Source: Sphingomonas endophytica (GTDB lineage Bacteria; Pseudomonadota; Alphaproteobacteria; Sphingomonadales; Sphingomonadaceae). From it: 64,000 nucleotides of DNA. This document shows positions 41,385 through 50,040 of this stretch, piece by piece. Each line of letters begins with the position of its first letter. Within the stretch, counting starts at the first letter, position 1. The DNA is taken from assembly GCF_014199415.1 (NCBI RefSeq), contig NZ_JACIJN010000006.1, forward strand, positions 211,541 to 275,540, read 5' to 3'. The notes below the pieces were generated by a model, which saw only the letters and a list, made by a program, of their open reading frames with translations, did not search any database and was not told the origin of the DNA. A program made the translations under genes and the position numbers.

Positions 41385-41708
41385 GTGATCGACGTACCGG
41401 GGCTGTACGCCCGCTTCATCAACTGGATCGGCGACGGCACCGGGACCACCGACACGGTTCTGCACATCCACGCCGGAATGGCGGTGCTGATGATCGCGCG
41501 GATCGTCACGCGCCGCTCGCTCGGCACGTTCATCCCGCTGTCGGTGGTGGTGGCGGCCGAGCTGGCAAACGAGGTCCTCGACCGCCTCCATTATCATAGC
41601 TGGCGGTGGTGGGACACGATCCCCGACGTCATCAACACCCTGTTCTGGCCGACCGTGATCTGCCTCGCGGTGCGGCTGCGCCCGATGCGGCCGATCCGGC
41701 GGCGCTGA
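41385..41708 (+). CDS. Small hypothetical membrane protein
   Basis: This 107-residue protein starts at a GTG four bases after the preceding stop. It has about three hydrophobic segments (res. 24-40, 47-62, 80-96) with His/Trp-rich connectors (LHYHSWRWWDTIPD) and an arginine-rich end. No family is recognised. Its place at the end of the gnd operon is the only context. Confidence 0.65.
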   Translation: MIDVPGLYARFINWIGDGTGTTDTVLHIHAGMAVLMIARIVTRRSLGTFIPLSVVVAAELANEVLDRLHYHSWRWWDTIPDVINTLFWPTVICLAVRLRPMRPIRRR

Positions 41709-41726
41709 CGCCGCCGGCAGCGCCGC

Positions 41727-43859
41727 TTACCGCGAGGTCAGCAGCTTGACCGGGCCGCCGTCGAAGCGCGCCGCGGTTAGCACGCCGGTCGCATAGGCAC
41801 CGCTGTCGAGACAGATCCGCCCCGGTGCGCCATAGGCCTCGTCCTGCGGCGTGTGGCCGTGGACGATCAGCAGGTCGCTGTCGACCGGTGCGCCGAGGAA
41901 CTCCTCGCGGATATACAGAATGTCCTTCAGCCGCTGCTTCTCCAGCGGCACGCCCGGGCGCAGCCCGGCATGGACGAAGATCAGCCCGCCCTGCACGATA
42001 TGATGCTCAAGCCCGCGCAGCCACGCGTCATGCGCTTCGGGCAGCACCGCGCGCAACTGCTCGCGGGTCGCGTCCCAGCCCTCGGCGGTTTCGGGTGCGG
42101 TGATGCCGTAGGAAGCCAGCGTCGTCGCGCCGCCGTGACGGCCCCAGCTCTGCCCGCTGCTGCGCGCATCGAGGAACGCCACCATCGCATCCTCGTGATT
42201 GCCCAGCACCGCGCGCCATTCGATGGTTGCGTCATCGTGCAGCGCGAGGATGCGCTCGATCAGTTGCGCCGACGCGGGGCCGCGGTCGATGTAATCGCCG
42301 AGCAGCACGACCATCGGCTTGTCCTCATATCCGCCCGGATGCGCCGCGATATCGTCGCGGATGCGCGCGATCAGCCGGTCGAACAGGTCGACGCGGCCGT
42401 GCAGGTCGCCGATCGCGTAGATCAGCCGCCCGCCGCTGTCGGGCGTGCCGAGCACGCGCACCAGCGCCTCGCCGCTCACGTCTCCGGCCGGCACCGGCTC
42501 GGGGAGCGACGTACGGCTCGGTCGCGCCGTCGCCGCGACCGGCAGCGCGCCGTCCGGCTGCGGCGGCTTCGGCTCCTTGCTGCGGCGGCGCAGCGGCTCT
42601 TCGGGCGCGACGCGCAGCAGCGTGCCGAACAGCACCAGCGACAATACGTTGTGCGCGGTCAGCAACGTCCCCTCGAACGAATACCAGACCAGCAGCACGA
42701 ACGCGAAAGCCCGCTCCGGCGCGCGCCGGAACAGGCAGTAGATCACCCATGCATAAAAGATGATCGCGGTGATCAGCCCGTATTCGATCGCCACCTTGGT
42801 GAACGGCCACCAGATGAAGTTGCGCCCCTTTTCGATCTGCCCCGCGCCGATACCGGCGATCAGCCCGCGCGGGTCGCGCAGGAACTCGACCATCCGCTCG
42901 AGCGGCAGGATGAAGCGCATGTTCGCGCTGGAGCCGTTGCGCTTGTATTCGTCCATCCGCGAGCTGACGATATCGAACCAGCCGAGCCGGAACGCGACGA
43001 CGCAGACCACCAGCAGGATGGCGATCATCACCACCGCATTGCGCATCCGCATCCGCCCGAGCAGCACCGGCAGCGTCAGCGCGAGCAGCAGCGCGCCAGT
43101 CCCCGCCAACGTCATCAGCAGCCCGCTCGCCAGCACGATCAGGCGGATCGGTCGCCGGAACAGCACCAGCTCCGCCGCCAGCGCGACCGCGATGAATTGC
43201 GACAGCAAAGACACTTCGAGGAAGGCCACCGCATTGGGCTTCATGAAGCGCGAGCCGTAGATGATCGGCTGGATGTAATTATATTCCGGGACCAGCCATT
43301 CCTGCGGCAGCAGCAGGTTGAGGTTCGGCCATGCTCGCCACGAAAGCGCGAGCTGGATCAGGTGCTGCGCCAGCGTTACCCCGACGAACCCCAGCATCAC
43401 CGAGATGAGCAGGTTCATGCAGCGCCGGTAATTGGCGGCGCTGGTCTCGTAATGGATCATGAACGGCGCGTAGAGCGCGGCGAACAGCATCAGGCTCGAC
43501 GCGCTGTACCGCGGCGCAAGGAAGAAGGTCGAAAAGGCCGCCACGAGGAAGGCGAGGAAGAAGCCGCCGATCCGCGCCGGGTCGAACTTCGGACGGATCA
43601 GGATCGGCCCAAGCGCGATCGCCGCGACGAACAACGGTAGTACCAGCGGCACGAAGCCGCCCGCCTTCAACGGAAACGCAATCTTCTGGAGAACGGTGTT
43701 GCCGACCAGCCCGACCGCGAAGATCGCCAGAACGACCTTGTCCTCGAACGACGCCGGTGCGGCCGGCACCTCGCTGCGCGGACGGCGCTCGGCAGGGTCG
43801 CGCGCGGTGCGCTCCTTTGCATCGAGCGAAGCGGCGTCGAGCGTCAGCGATCGGGCCAT
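41727..43859 (-). CDS. Polymerase-like membrane protein fused to a metallophosphatase
   Basis: This 710-residue protein has two clear parts. Residues 40-430 hold about ten transmembrane helices and a large loop, the layout of O-antigen polymerase/ligase-like proteins. A Pro/Arg-rich linker (430-478) leads to a calcineurin-type metallophosphoesterase. That domain carries GD485LH487G, GD522YIDRG, GN554H555ED and a final HGHTP, as in PrpE/ApaH/Ser-Thr phosphatases. All metal ligands are present, so the phosphatase should be active, on the cytoplasmic side if the linker is. The start at 43859 matches the first charged tail. Stand-alone versions of both domains are common. The fusion is not known to me. 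It is divergent from the spike-base gene. Confidence 0.8.
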   Translation of the reverse strand: MARSLTLDAASLDAKERTARDPAERRPRSEVPAAPASFEDKVVLAIFAVGLVGNTVLQKIAFPLKAGGFVPLVLPLFVAAIALGPILIRPKFDPARIGGFFLAFLVAAFSTFFLAPRYSASSLMLFAALYAPFMIHYETSAANYRRCMNLLISVMLGFVGVTLAQHLIQLALSWRAWPNLNLLLPQEWLVPEYNYIQPIIYGSRFMKPNAVAFLEVSLLSQFIAVALAAELVLFRRPIRLIVLASGLLMTLAGTGALLLALTLPVLLGRMRMRNAVVMIAILLVVCVVAFRLGWFDIVSSRMDEYKRNGSSANMRFILPLERMVEFLRDPRGLIAGIGAGQIEKGRNFIWWPFTKVAIEYGLITAIIFYAWVIYCLFRRAPERAFAFVLLVWYSFEGTLLTAHNVLSLVLFGTLLRVAPEEPLRRRSKEPKPPQPDGALPVAATARPSRTSLPEPVPAGDVSGEALVRVLGTPDSGGRLIYAIGDLHGRVDLFDRLIARIRDDIAAHPGGYEDKPMVVLLGDYIDRGPASAQLIERILALHDDATIEWRAVLGNHEDAMVAFLDARSSGQSWGRHGGATTLASYGITAPETAEGWDATREQLRAVLPEAHDAWLRGLEHHIVQGGLIFVHAGLRPGVPLEKQRLKDILYIREEFLGAPVDSDLLIVHGHTPQDEAYGAPGRICLDSGAYATGVLTAARFDGGPVKLLTSR

Positions 43860-44048
43860 CGTGTTACGCAATCCCTGGTCATGTCGCATCGGCGGAGCGC
43901 GCAAACGTTCCGTTTCCGAGGCGACGCTAGAACGTAAGCACCGCATCGCCAACAGAAAAGGCGGTCCGTTTCCGGCACAGCGCAGGGGCTGTCCTACAAG
44001 CGCCTTATGAACATAAAGGGAACGTTCTCGACCATGGAGGACGATGAC

Positions 44049-44315
44049 ATGCCCGACAAGTTCCAGAACAGCGCCGACAGCGCGAGCGCACCCGCGACTG
44101 CCCCCTATGCGATCCAGCCCGACGATGTCGTCCCGCTCCCCAGCATCCCACGCGGCATCTATGTCGGCGGCGGGGGCACGCTGGTGTTGCGCGGCGTCGA
44201 GGGGAGCGAGGATGTCGCCTATCGCAACCTCCCCGACGCCAGCTATGTCGCGGTCCGCGCGCTGTACGTCCGCGCGACCGGCACCACCGCGACCAACCTG
44301 ATCGCGGAGGCCTGA
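44049..44315 (+). CDS. Spike-base protein of the RCAP_Rcc01079 family (GhsA-like)
   Basis: This 88-residue protein matches the pattern of the Rcc01079 family, the head-spike base of the Rhodobacter gene transfer agent: PYAIQPDDVVPLPSIPRGIYVGGGG, then LRGVEGSEDVAYRNLP and the end VRALYVRATGTTATNLIAEA. GGAGGA eight bases upstream fixes the ATG at 44049. No capsid, terminase or tail gene is nearby. In this context it may anchor an enzyme to a surface glycan rather than sit on a virus-like particle. Confidence 0.72.
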   Translation: MPDKFQNSADSASAPATAPYAIQPDDVVPLPSIPRGIYVGGGGTLVLRGVEGSEDVAYRNLPDASYVAVRALYVRATGTTATNLIAEA

Positions 44316-44316
44316 G

Positions 44317-45471
44317 ATGACGCGAACCTCGGGATCGATCGGCGGCGCGGTGACCGCCGCATCGCTCGCGCGGATCGGCGCGCCGGTGCCCGCAGTGGAG
44401 ACAAGCTCCGCCACCGCGCTGCTCGGCTGGACGGCGGCGCGCGGGCGCTTGCGCAGCGGCATGACCGACAGCGCGCGGATCGCCTTCGTCGGCGACAGCA
44501 AGACGATGGGCGCGGGCGCCGGCACCGGCACCGGCTTCACCGTCGGCGCCTTTGCGCGGTCGCGGCCCGCGCGGGTCGCCGCGCTGCTGGCGGCGGGTGG
44601 GCTGGCGACGCGCGCGGACGGTTTCTTCGGCTGTGCCGGGCTCGGCAGCATCGCCGACGTGCTCGCTTATGATCCGCGGCGCAGCGGCTTTTCGGGCTGG
44701 GGCGGCGGCAGCAACTCGCTGGGTGGCGCGATGATGAGCGCGGGCAACGCCAACCCCGGGCAGTTCCAGCCCGGCGGCGCGGTCGACCGCTGCGCGGTCT
44801 TCATCCGCAACGGCAGCGACCGGCCGGCGTTCACGCTGACCAAGGGCAATGAAAGCGTGACGCTCACCCCATCGGGGCCGAGCGGCGGCTTCGCGCGGCT
44901 GGAGGCGAGCTTCGCCACCCGCGACGCCGCACCGATCGCGATCGCGCGCAGCGGCACCTCGGGCAATCTGCAGCTCGCGGGACTGATCGCCTGGGACAGC
45001 AGCAAGCCCGGGGTCGAGATCGCCAATTTCGGCGTCTATGGCGTGGTGTCGGGCTATCAGGCGGACATGACGAACGCCTTCTCCCCGGCCGCGGCGCTCG
45101 CCAGCTATGCGCCGCATCTGACGATCGTGAACCTCGGCACCAACGATATCGCGCAAGGTGTTGGCATGGCGCTCTGGCTCGGCAACCTGCGCATCATCGT
45201 CCAGCAGGCGCGGCTGAGCGGGAGCGTGATCCTGACCTGGCCCGCCGTGGCCGGGGTCAGCCCCGCGGGCGGCAGCGATGCGAACCGCACCCTATGGCGC
45301 GGCGCGTTGCGGGCGCTTGCCTTTGAAACCGGCTGCCTTTTCATCGATGATGAGACGATGCTCGGCGGGCGCGTCGCCGCACAGGCGGGCGGCGCCTTCG
45401 CCGACAACCTTCACGAAATGCCATGGGCCTATGACGTGGAGGCGTCGGCGATCGCGCGCGCGATCCTGTAA
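44317..45471 (+). CDS. SGNH/GDSL-family esterase (probable deacetylase) downstream of the spike-base gene
   Basis: This 384-residue protein has SGNH motifs: S61 in FVGDSKTMGAG, N276 in GTNDIAQG and the D363-N-L-H366 dyad. Residues 100-230 contain a beta-rich insert (res. 145-190). No signal peptide is seen, as for phage or spike esterases. The start lies one base after the spike-base stop. It likely removes acetyl groups from a capsule or exopolysaccharide. Gene order resembles the ghsA-ghsB pair of gene transfer agents, but ghsB homology is not established. Confidence 0.8.
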   Translation: MTRTSGSIGGAVTAASLARIGAPVPAVETSSATALLGWTAARGRLRSGMTDSARIAFVGDSKTMGAGAGTGTGFTVGAFARSRPARVAALLAAGGLATRADGFFGCAGLGSIADVLAYDPRRSGFSGWGGGSNSLGGAMMSAGNANPGQFQPGGAVDRCAVFIRNGSDRPAFTLTKGNESVTLTPSGPSGGFARLEASFATRDAAPIAIARSGTSGNLQLAGLIAWDSSKPGVEIANFGVYGVVSGYQADMTNAFSPAAALASYAPHLTIVNLGTNDIAQGVGMALWLGNLRIIVQQARLSGSVILTWPAVAGVSPAGGSDANRTLWRGALRALAFETGCLFIDDETMLGGRVAAQAGGAFADNLHEMPWAYDVEASAIARAIL

Positions 45472-45486
45472 CTGCCCAAAATGACA

Positions 45487-45514
45487 CGGCTCCACCGTTG
45501 CGGCGGTGGAGCCG
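45487..45514 (+). terminator. Perfect 11-bp hairpin between the SGNH and GMC genes
   Basis: CGGCTCCACCG and CGGTGGAGCCG pair exactly around TTGCGG, 16 bases after the esterase stop. There is no U-tract. It may cut expression between the two gene pairs. Confidence 0.55.
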
Positions 45515-45574
45515 CAATGCTTGCTCCCGCGCCGCGTCGTGCTACGCCTTGCCGCGCAGCCCGAAGGAGACAGC

Positions 45575-47200
45575 GTGCGCGCCGATGCCAGCGAACTGAC
45601 CGCCCCGCCCGCCCCCGCCGATGTCTGCATCGTGGGATCGGGAGCCGCCGGGCTCTCGCTCGCCGCGCGTTGCGCCGCGCTGGGGCTGGAGGTGCTGGTG
45701 CTCGAGGCCGGCGGGCCGAACGCCGATCCCGCGGTGCAGGACGCCTATGCCGGGCAGATCGCCGATCCGCGCGTCCATTGGCCGCTCGACACCTACCGGA
45801 TCCGCGCGCTCGGCGGCACCACCGCCTTGTGGGGCGGACGCTCGATCCCGTTCGACCCGATCGACTTCGAGCCGCGCCCGTGGGTGGCGCATTCGGGCTG
45901 GCCGATCGGCTATGACGAGGTCGCACGCTATTATCCGGCGGCGATGGAGGCGGCCGAGGCGGGCGCGTTCGACCACACCCCTTCCGCGCCCATCGTCCCG
46001 GGGCTCGAAGGCGAGTGGCTTCATACCACGATCGAACGCTTCAGCCGCCCGACCAATTTCTGGACGCGCTACGGCCAGCAACTGACCGCCGCCGCCAACG
46101 TCCGCGTCCTCACCCATGCGCCGGTCACCGCGGTCCGCCTGACCGCGGACGGCCACAGCGTCGACCATCTCGAGGTGCGCGCGCCGGACGGCACGAACTG
46201 GAAGGTGCGCGCCACGAACTACGTGCTCGCGGCGGGCGGGCTCGAGACCGCACGGCTGCTGCTCGCCTCCGACGACGTGCTGCCGGATGGACCCGGCAAC
46301 GCCGGCGGCTGGCTGGGGCGCGGCTATATGTGCCACCTCGCCGCGACCTTCGGCATGGCGCATTTCACCGGTGATCGCAAAAAGATCGGCTTCGATTACG
46401 AACGCGATGCCGAGGGGATCTACATCCGCCGCCGCCTCGCCCCCACGCCAGAGGCGCAGCGCGCGCGGCAATTGCTCAACAGCACGGTGCGGCTGCACAT
46501 CCGCGACGCCAACGATCCCGCGCACGGCGATCCGGTGCTGTCGCTGATGTTCCTCGCGGCCTTCGCGGTGAAGTACGAATATAGTCGTGCGGCGCGCGAG
46601 GCGGACCGGTCGCTCGGGCCGTATCTGCGCCACGTCGGCAACATCGCGCGCCACCCGGTGCAATTGTTCAACTTCGTCCGGACGTGGGGCGTGAAGCGCT
46701 ATCTGGCGTCGCGGCGCATCCCGTCGATCGCGCTGCCGTCGCGCGACAATCGCTATCCGTTCGAGTTCGTCAGTGAGCAATCGCCCAATTGGGACAGCCG
46801 CGTCGCTCTGTCGGCCGAGCGCGACGCGCTGGGGATGCGCCGCCTCGCGGTCGATTGGCGCGTCGCTTCCGCCGACTTCGACTCGGCACGCGCCACCTAC
46901 CGGCTGATCCGCGACGAACTGGCGCGCACCGGCACCGGCACGCTCGACTATGACGAGGCCGCGCTGGAGGATGCGCTGCTCGACTCGGCCGCTTACGGCG
47001 GACACCACAGCGGCACGACGCGGATGGCGGACAGTGCGCGCGACGGCGTCGTCGACCGCGACTGTCGGGTGCACGGCGTCGCCGGCCTCTACGTGGCGAG
47101 CGCCGCGGTGACGCCGACCTCAAGCCAGGCGAACCCGACGCTGACCGCGATTGCGCTCGCGCTGCGGCTCGCGGACCATCTCAAGGAGCAGCACGCATGA
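45575..47200 (+). CDS. GMC-family FAD oxidoreductase
   Basis: This 541-residue flavoprotein has the dinucleotide-binding loop ADVCIVGSGAAGLSLAARC, the second block YRIRALGGTTALWGGRSIPFDPID, a mid-domain LAAGGLETARLLL, and the C-terminal catalytic block GGHHSGTTRM...SAAVTPTSSQANPTLTAIALALRLADHL. GMC enzymes oxidise alcohols, including sugars and polyols. AAGGAGA before the GTG at 45575 sets the start. It is coupled by ATGA to the epimerase gene. The substrate is unknown, and context suggests a carbohydrate. Confidence 0.9.
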   Translation: MRADASELTAPPAPADVCIVGSGAAGLSLAARCAALGLEVLVLEAGGPNADPAVQDAYAGQIADPRVHWPLDTYRIRALGGTTALWGGRSIPFDPIDFEPRPWVAHSGWPIGYDEVARYYPAAMEAAEAGAFDHTPSAPIVPGLEGEWLHTTIERFSRPTNFWTRYGQQLTAAANVRVLTHAPVTAVRLTADGHSVDHLEVRAPDGTNWKVRATNYVLAAGGLETARLLLASDDVLPDGPGNAGGWLGRGYMCHLAATFGMAHFTGDRKKIGFDYERDAEGIYIRRRLAPTPEAQRARQLLNSTVRLHIRDANDPAHGDPVLSLMFLAAFAVKYEYSRAAREADRSLGPYLRHVGNIARHPVQLFNFVRTWGVKRYLASRRIPSIALPSRDNRYPFEFVSEQSPNWDSRVALSAERDALGMRRLAVDWRVASADFDSARATYRLIRDELARTGTGTLDYDEAALEDALLDSAAYGGHHSGTTRMADSARDGVVDRDCRVHGVAGLYVASAAVTPTSSQANPTLTAIALALRLADHLKEQHA

Positions 47201-48162
47201 CGGGGACGGTGCTGGTGACCGGCGCCGGCGGGTTCGTCGGGCAGCGCGTCGTCGCGGCGCTTGAGGCAGCGGGCGTGCCGGTTGTCGCGGGCTATCGCCG
47301 ACCACCGCCGGGCGGCACCGCGCTCAACGTGCTGGAGCCCAAGGCACTGGCAGTGACGATGCCCGGCGTCGAGACCGTCGTCCATACCGCGGTCGGCGGC
47401 CCCCGCGACACGCGCGTGATCGTCGACGGCACCCGCAACACGCTGGCGGCGGCACAGGCCGCGGGGGTCAAGCGCTTCGTCCAGATCAGCTCGGTCGCGG
47501 TTTACGGCGACGTCACGGGCACGATCGACGAAGATGCCCCGATCGAGCAGCCGCACGGCGGCTATGGCGCAGCGAAGGTCGCCGCCGAACTGGCCTGCCG
47601 TCAGGCGGGCGATGCGCTGGGGGTGGCGATCCTGCGCCCGACCTTGATCTATGGTCCACGCAGCGCGGCATGGACGACCGCCTATCTCGACCGGCTGCAC
47701 GACGGCTGGCCGGTGCTCGGCGCCGCGGGGCGCGGCGACGCCAATCTCGTCCACGTCGACGATCTCGCCGGCTTCATCACCCATCTGGCGACCAGCGCGA
47801 CGCCGATCGCCGGCACCTTCAACGTCAATGGCGCCGACATCCCGACGTGGCACGCCTATCTGGAAGCGCTGCGCGACGCGGTACAGGCGCCGGCCGGCAC
47901 CGGCGCGCTCCCCGGCACCGCGACGCTGGCGGCGCGCAAGCTCGCCAAGGCGATCGGTGCCGTCGCCGGACGCGCCGGCGTGGCGCTCGATCCGCTCGAA
48001 CGGTTCGTCGCGCGGACGCCCTCGCATGACGAGGTCGCGCGCTTCCGCACGTCGGTACGCTATACGATCGACCGCATGCGGGCGACCGGCTTCACGCCGC
48101 GGATCAGTCTCGCGGAAGGCGTCGCCGACATTGCGGCATGGGAGCGCGCCGGCCGGCCGTAA
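47197..48162 (+). CDS. NAD-dependent epimerase/dehydratase (extended SDR)
   Basis: This 321-residue Rossmann protein starts GTVLVTGAGGFVGQRVV. The catalytic elements are ISSVAVYGD and the Y-x3-K of GGYGAAKVAAE, and the block ILRPTLIYGPR is typical. Its ATGA overlap with the GMC oxidoreductase suggests that the two modify the same sugar or polyol. The C-terminal part (res. 230-320) is unlike well-known sugar-nucleotide epimerases, so dehydrogenase or reductase function is possible. Confidence 0.87.
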   Translation: MTGTVLVTGAGGFVGQRVVAALEAAGVPVVAGYRRPPPGGTALNVLEPKALAVTMPGVETVVHTAVGGPRDTRVIVDGTRNTLAAAQAAGVKRFVQISSVAVYGDVTGTIDEDAPIEQPHGGYGAAKVAAELACRQAGDALGVAILRPTLIYGPRSAAWTTAYLDRLHDGWPVLGAAGRGDANLVHVDDLAGFITHLATSATPIAGTFNVNGADIPTWHAYLEALRDAVQAPAGTGALPGTATLAARKLAKAIGAVAGRAGVALDPLERFVARTPSHDEVARFRTSVRYTIDRMRATGFTPRISLAEGVADIAAWERAGRP

Positions 48163-48313
48163 CGTGCGGAATTTGGCACAGGAGCCAGCGCGCGCTGGCG
48201 GCGATCCGCACACCCAAGGCCTACCGACCTCTACTATTTCGTTTTAAATGTCTGTTTTCAGCATCTTAACTCTAGGAGAGAGGATGCTTCGCCGCGAACG
48301 CGATCCGCGTTAG

Positions 48314-48356
48314 CCTCTCGCCCAAGACGTCCGCTGCTTGCGGACGCGAGGAGAGG
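48314..48356 (+). promoter_or_regulatory. dctA leader hairpin covering the ribosome site
   Basis: CGTCCGC-TGCTT-GCGGACG (48328-48346) is a perfect hairpin ending one base before the Shine-Dalgarno GAGGAGAGG. An upstream CCTCTCGC (48314-48321) can pair with GCGAGGAGAGG, with a 3-base bulge, and would hide the ribosome site. Confidence 0.35.
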
Positions 48357-48358
48357 TT

Positions 48359-49681
48359 ATGCACAGCACCGTCATTCCGCCCGAGGCCGAGGGCCCGCGC
48401 CGCCTTCACCACCATCTCTACGTCCAGGTCCTGATCGCGATCGTCGTCGGCGCGATCGTCGGGCACTTCTACCCGCAGCTCGGCGCGGCGCTGAAGCCGC
48501 TCGGCGATGGCTTCATCAAGCTGGTCAAGATGGTGATCGCCCCCGTCATCTTCCTGACGCTGGTCAGCGGGATCGCGGGACTGAGCGAGCTGCGCGCGGT
48601 CGGGCGCGTCGCGGGCAAGGCGTTCGGATACTTCTTCTTCTTCTCCACACTCGCGCTGATCGTCGGGATGATCGTCGCCAATGTCATCCAGCCGGGCGCG
48701 GGCATGAACATCAACCCCGCCACGCTCGATACCGGGGCGGTCGCCGACTATGCCGCCAAGGCGCATGACACCACCCTGACCGGCTTCCTGCTCAACATCA
48801 TTCCCGACACGCTGATCTCGGCGCTGACGCAGGGGAACATCCTGCAGGTGCTGCTCGTCGCGATCCTGTTCGGCGTCGCGCTCAGCCTCGTCGGCGCCCC
48901 TGCCGCGCCGATCCTCGATCTCGTCGAGCGGCTGAACATCGTCGTCTTCCGCGTCGTCGCGATCCTGATGCGCGTCGCCCCGCTCGGCGCCTTTGGTGCG
49001 ATCGCCTTTACCGTCGGGAAATATGGCGTCGGCAGCCTCGTCAACCTCGGCGGGCTGGTCGCGACCTTCTACCTGACCTCGGCGCTGTTCGTGTTCGGGA
49101 TTCTCGGCATCGTCGCGCGGCTGCACGGCTTCTCGATCCTGCGCCTGATCGCCTATCTCAAGGGCGAGCTGCTGCTGGTGCTCGGCACCTCCTCCTCGGA
49201 GCCGGCGCTGCCAGGACTGCTGACCAAGCTGGAGGCCGCCGGCTGCGACCGCGGCGTGGTCGGGCTGGTCGTGCCGACCGGCTATTCGTTCAACCTCGAC
49301 GGCACCAACATCTACATGACGCTGGCGGCGCTGTTCATCGCGCAGGCCTGCAACGTCGACCTGTCGATTGGCCAGCAACTCCTGCTGCTCGGCGTCGCGA
49401 TGCTGTCGTCGAAAGGCGCGGCCGGGGTCACTGGTGCCGGGTTCATCACGCTGGCGGCGACGCTGTCGATCGTCCCGACCGTGCCCGTCGCCGGCATGGC
49501 GCTGATCCTCGGCGTCGACCGCTTCATGAGCGAGTGTCGCAGCCTCACCAACTTCGTCGGCAACGCCGTGGCCGCGATCGTCGTCGCGCGCTGGGAGGGC
49601 AAACTCGACCGGCCGGCGCTCGACGCCGCGCTCGCCGGTCGTGCGCTGCCGGTGGCGCCGCTCACGCAACCCGCTGAATAA
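48359..49681 (+). CDS. dctA: DctA-type dicarboxylate/amino-acid:cation symporter
   Basis: This 440-residue protein of the DAACS (GltP/DctA) family has the conserved blocks [39 protein letters not shown] and [19 protein letters not shown], and about eight helices with two hairpin loops. It takes up succinate, malate, fumarate or related acids with protons or sodium. GAGGAGAGG supports the ATG at 48359. It is monocistronic, with a hairpin after it. C4-dicarboxylate preference is inferred from the SSSEPALP motif. Confidence 0.9.
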   Translation: MHSTVIPPEAEGPRRLHHHLYVQVLIAIVVGAIVGHFYPQLGAALKPLGDGFIKLVKMVIAPVIFLTLVSGIAGLSELRAVGRVAGKAFGYFFFFSTLALIVGMIVANVIQPGAGMNINPATLDTGAVADYAAKAHDTTLTGFLLNIIPDTLISALTQGNILQVLLVAILFGVALSLVGAPAAPILDLVERLNIVVFRVVAILMRVAPLGAFGAIAFTVGKYGVGSLVNLGGLVATFYLTSALFVFGILGIVARLHGFSILRLIAYLKGELLLVLGTSSSEPALPGLLTKLEAAGCDRGVVGLVVPTGYSFNLDGTNIYMTLAALFIAQACNVDLSIGQQLLLLGVAMLSSKGAAGVTGAGFITLAATLSIVPTVPVAGMALILGVDRFMSECRSLTNFVGNAVAAIVVARWEGKLDRPALDAALAGRALPVAPLTQPAE

Positions 49682-50040
49682 TCACCATTGCCGCGGCGGC
49701 TTCCACGCTACCGCGGCATCAACCAACATATTTTAATCAGATAATAGTATACTTTCGACCATCCTCCCTGATATCCGACTATGAGGTCAGTAGAAGACCA
49801 AAGTGGGTCGGTCCTGTTGAACCATGGCTGTCGCAAAACGGATAACCACTGTTCACCATGAACCGATCGCATTGTGAAAGGATATGCGTAGTAACAAGAA
49901 CTTGCCTCAGGGCATGCCGTCCTTTCTCACGCCGTGCCGATCCGTTTGCCGTATCCGCATGTTTTAGGACCGCCTTCGGTTACAGTCTTGTTACTGCATA
50001 CGGCTAGGCAGGCGCGCAGTGGATAGGCGCCTCAGGGAGG
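49682..50040. other. 359-bp AT-richer gap before the helix-turn-helix-like gene
   Basis: Apart from the dctA hairpin I see no gene. Base composition drops well below the genome average at 49725-49760 and again at 49860-50000, as in horizontally acquired or promoter-rich DNA. A promoter for the gene at 50041 should lie in the second patch, but no box is convincing. The ribosome site is CAGGGAGG. Confidence 0.5.
49689..49718 (+). terminator. Hairpin after dctA
   Basis: TGCCGCGG (49689-49696) pairs with CCGCGGCA (49711-49718), followed after a few bases by AT-rich ACATATTTT. Confidence 0.5.

Noticed and set aside
44049..45471. A prophage remnant
   Set aside because: Only spike-base and esterase-like genes occur. 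No capsid, portal, terminase, lysis or integrase gene is nearby.
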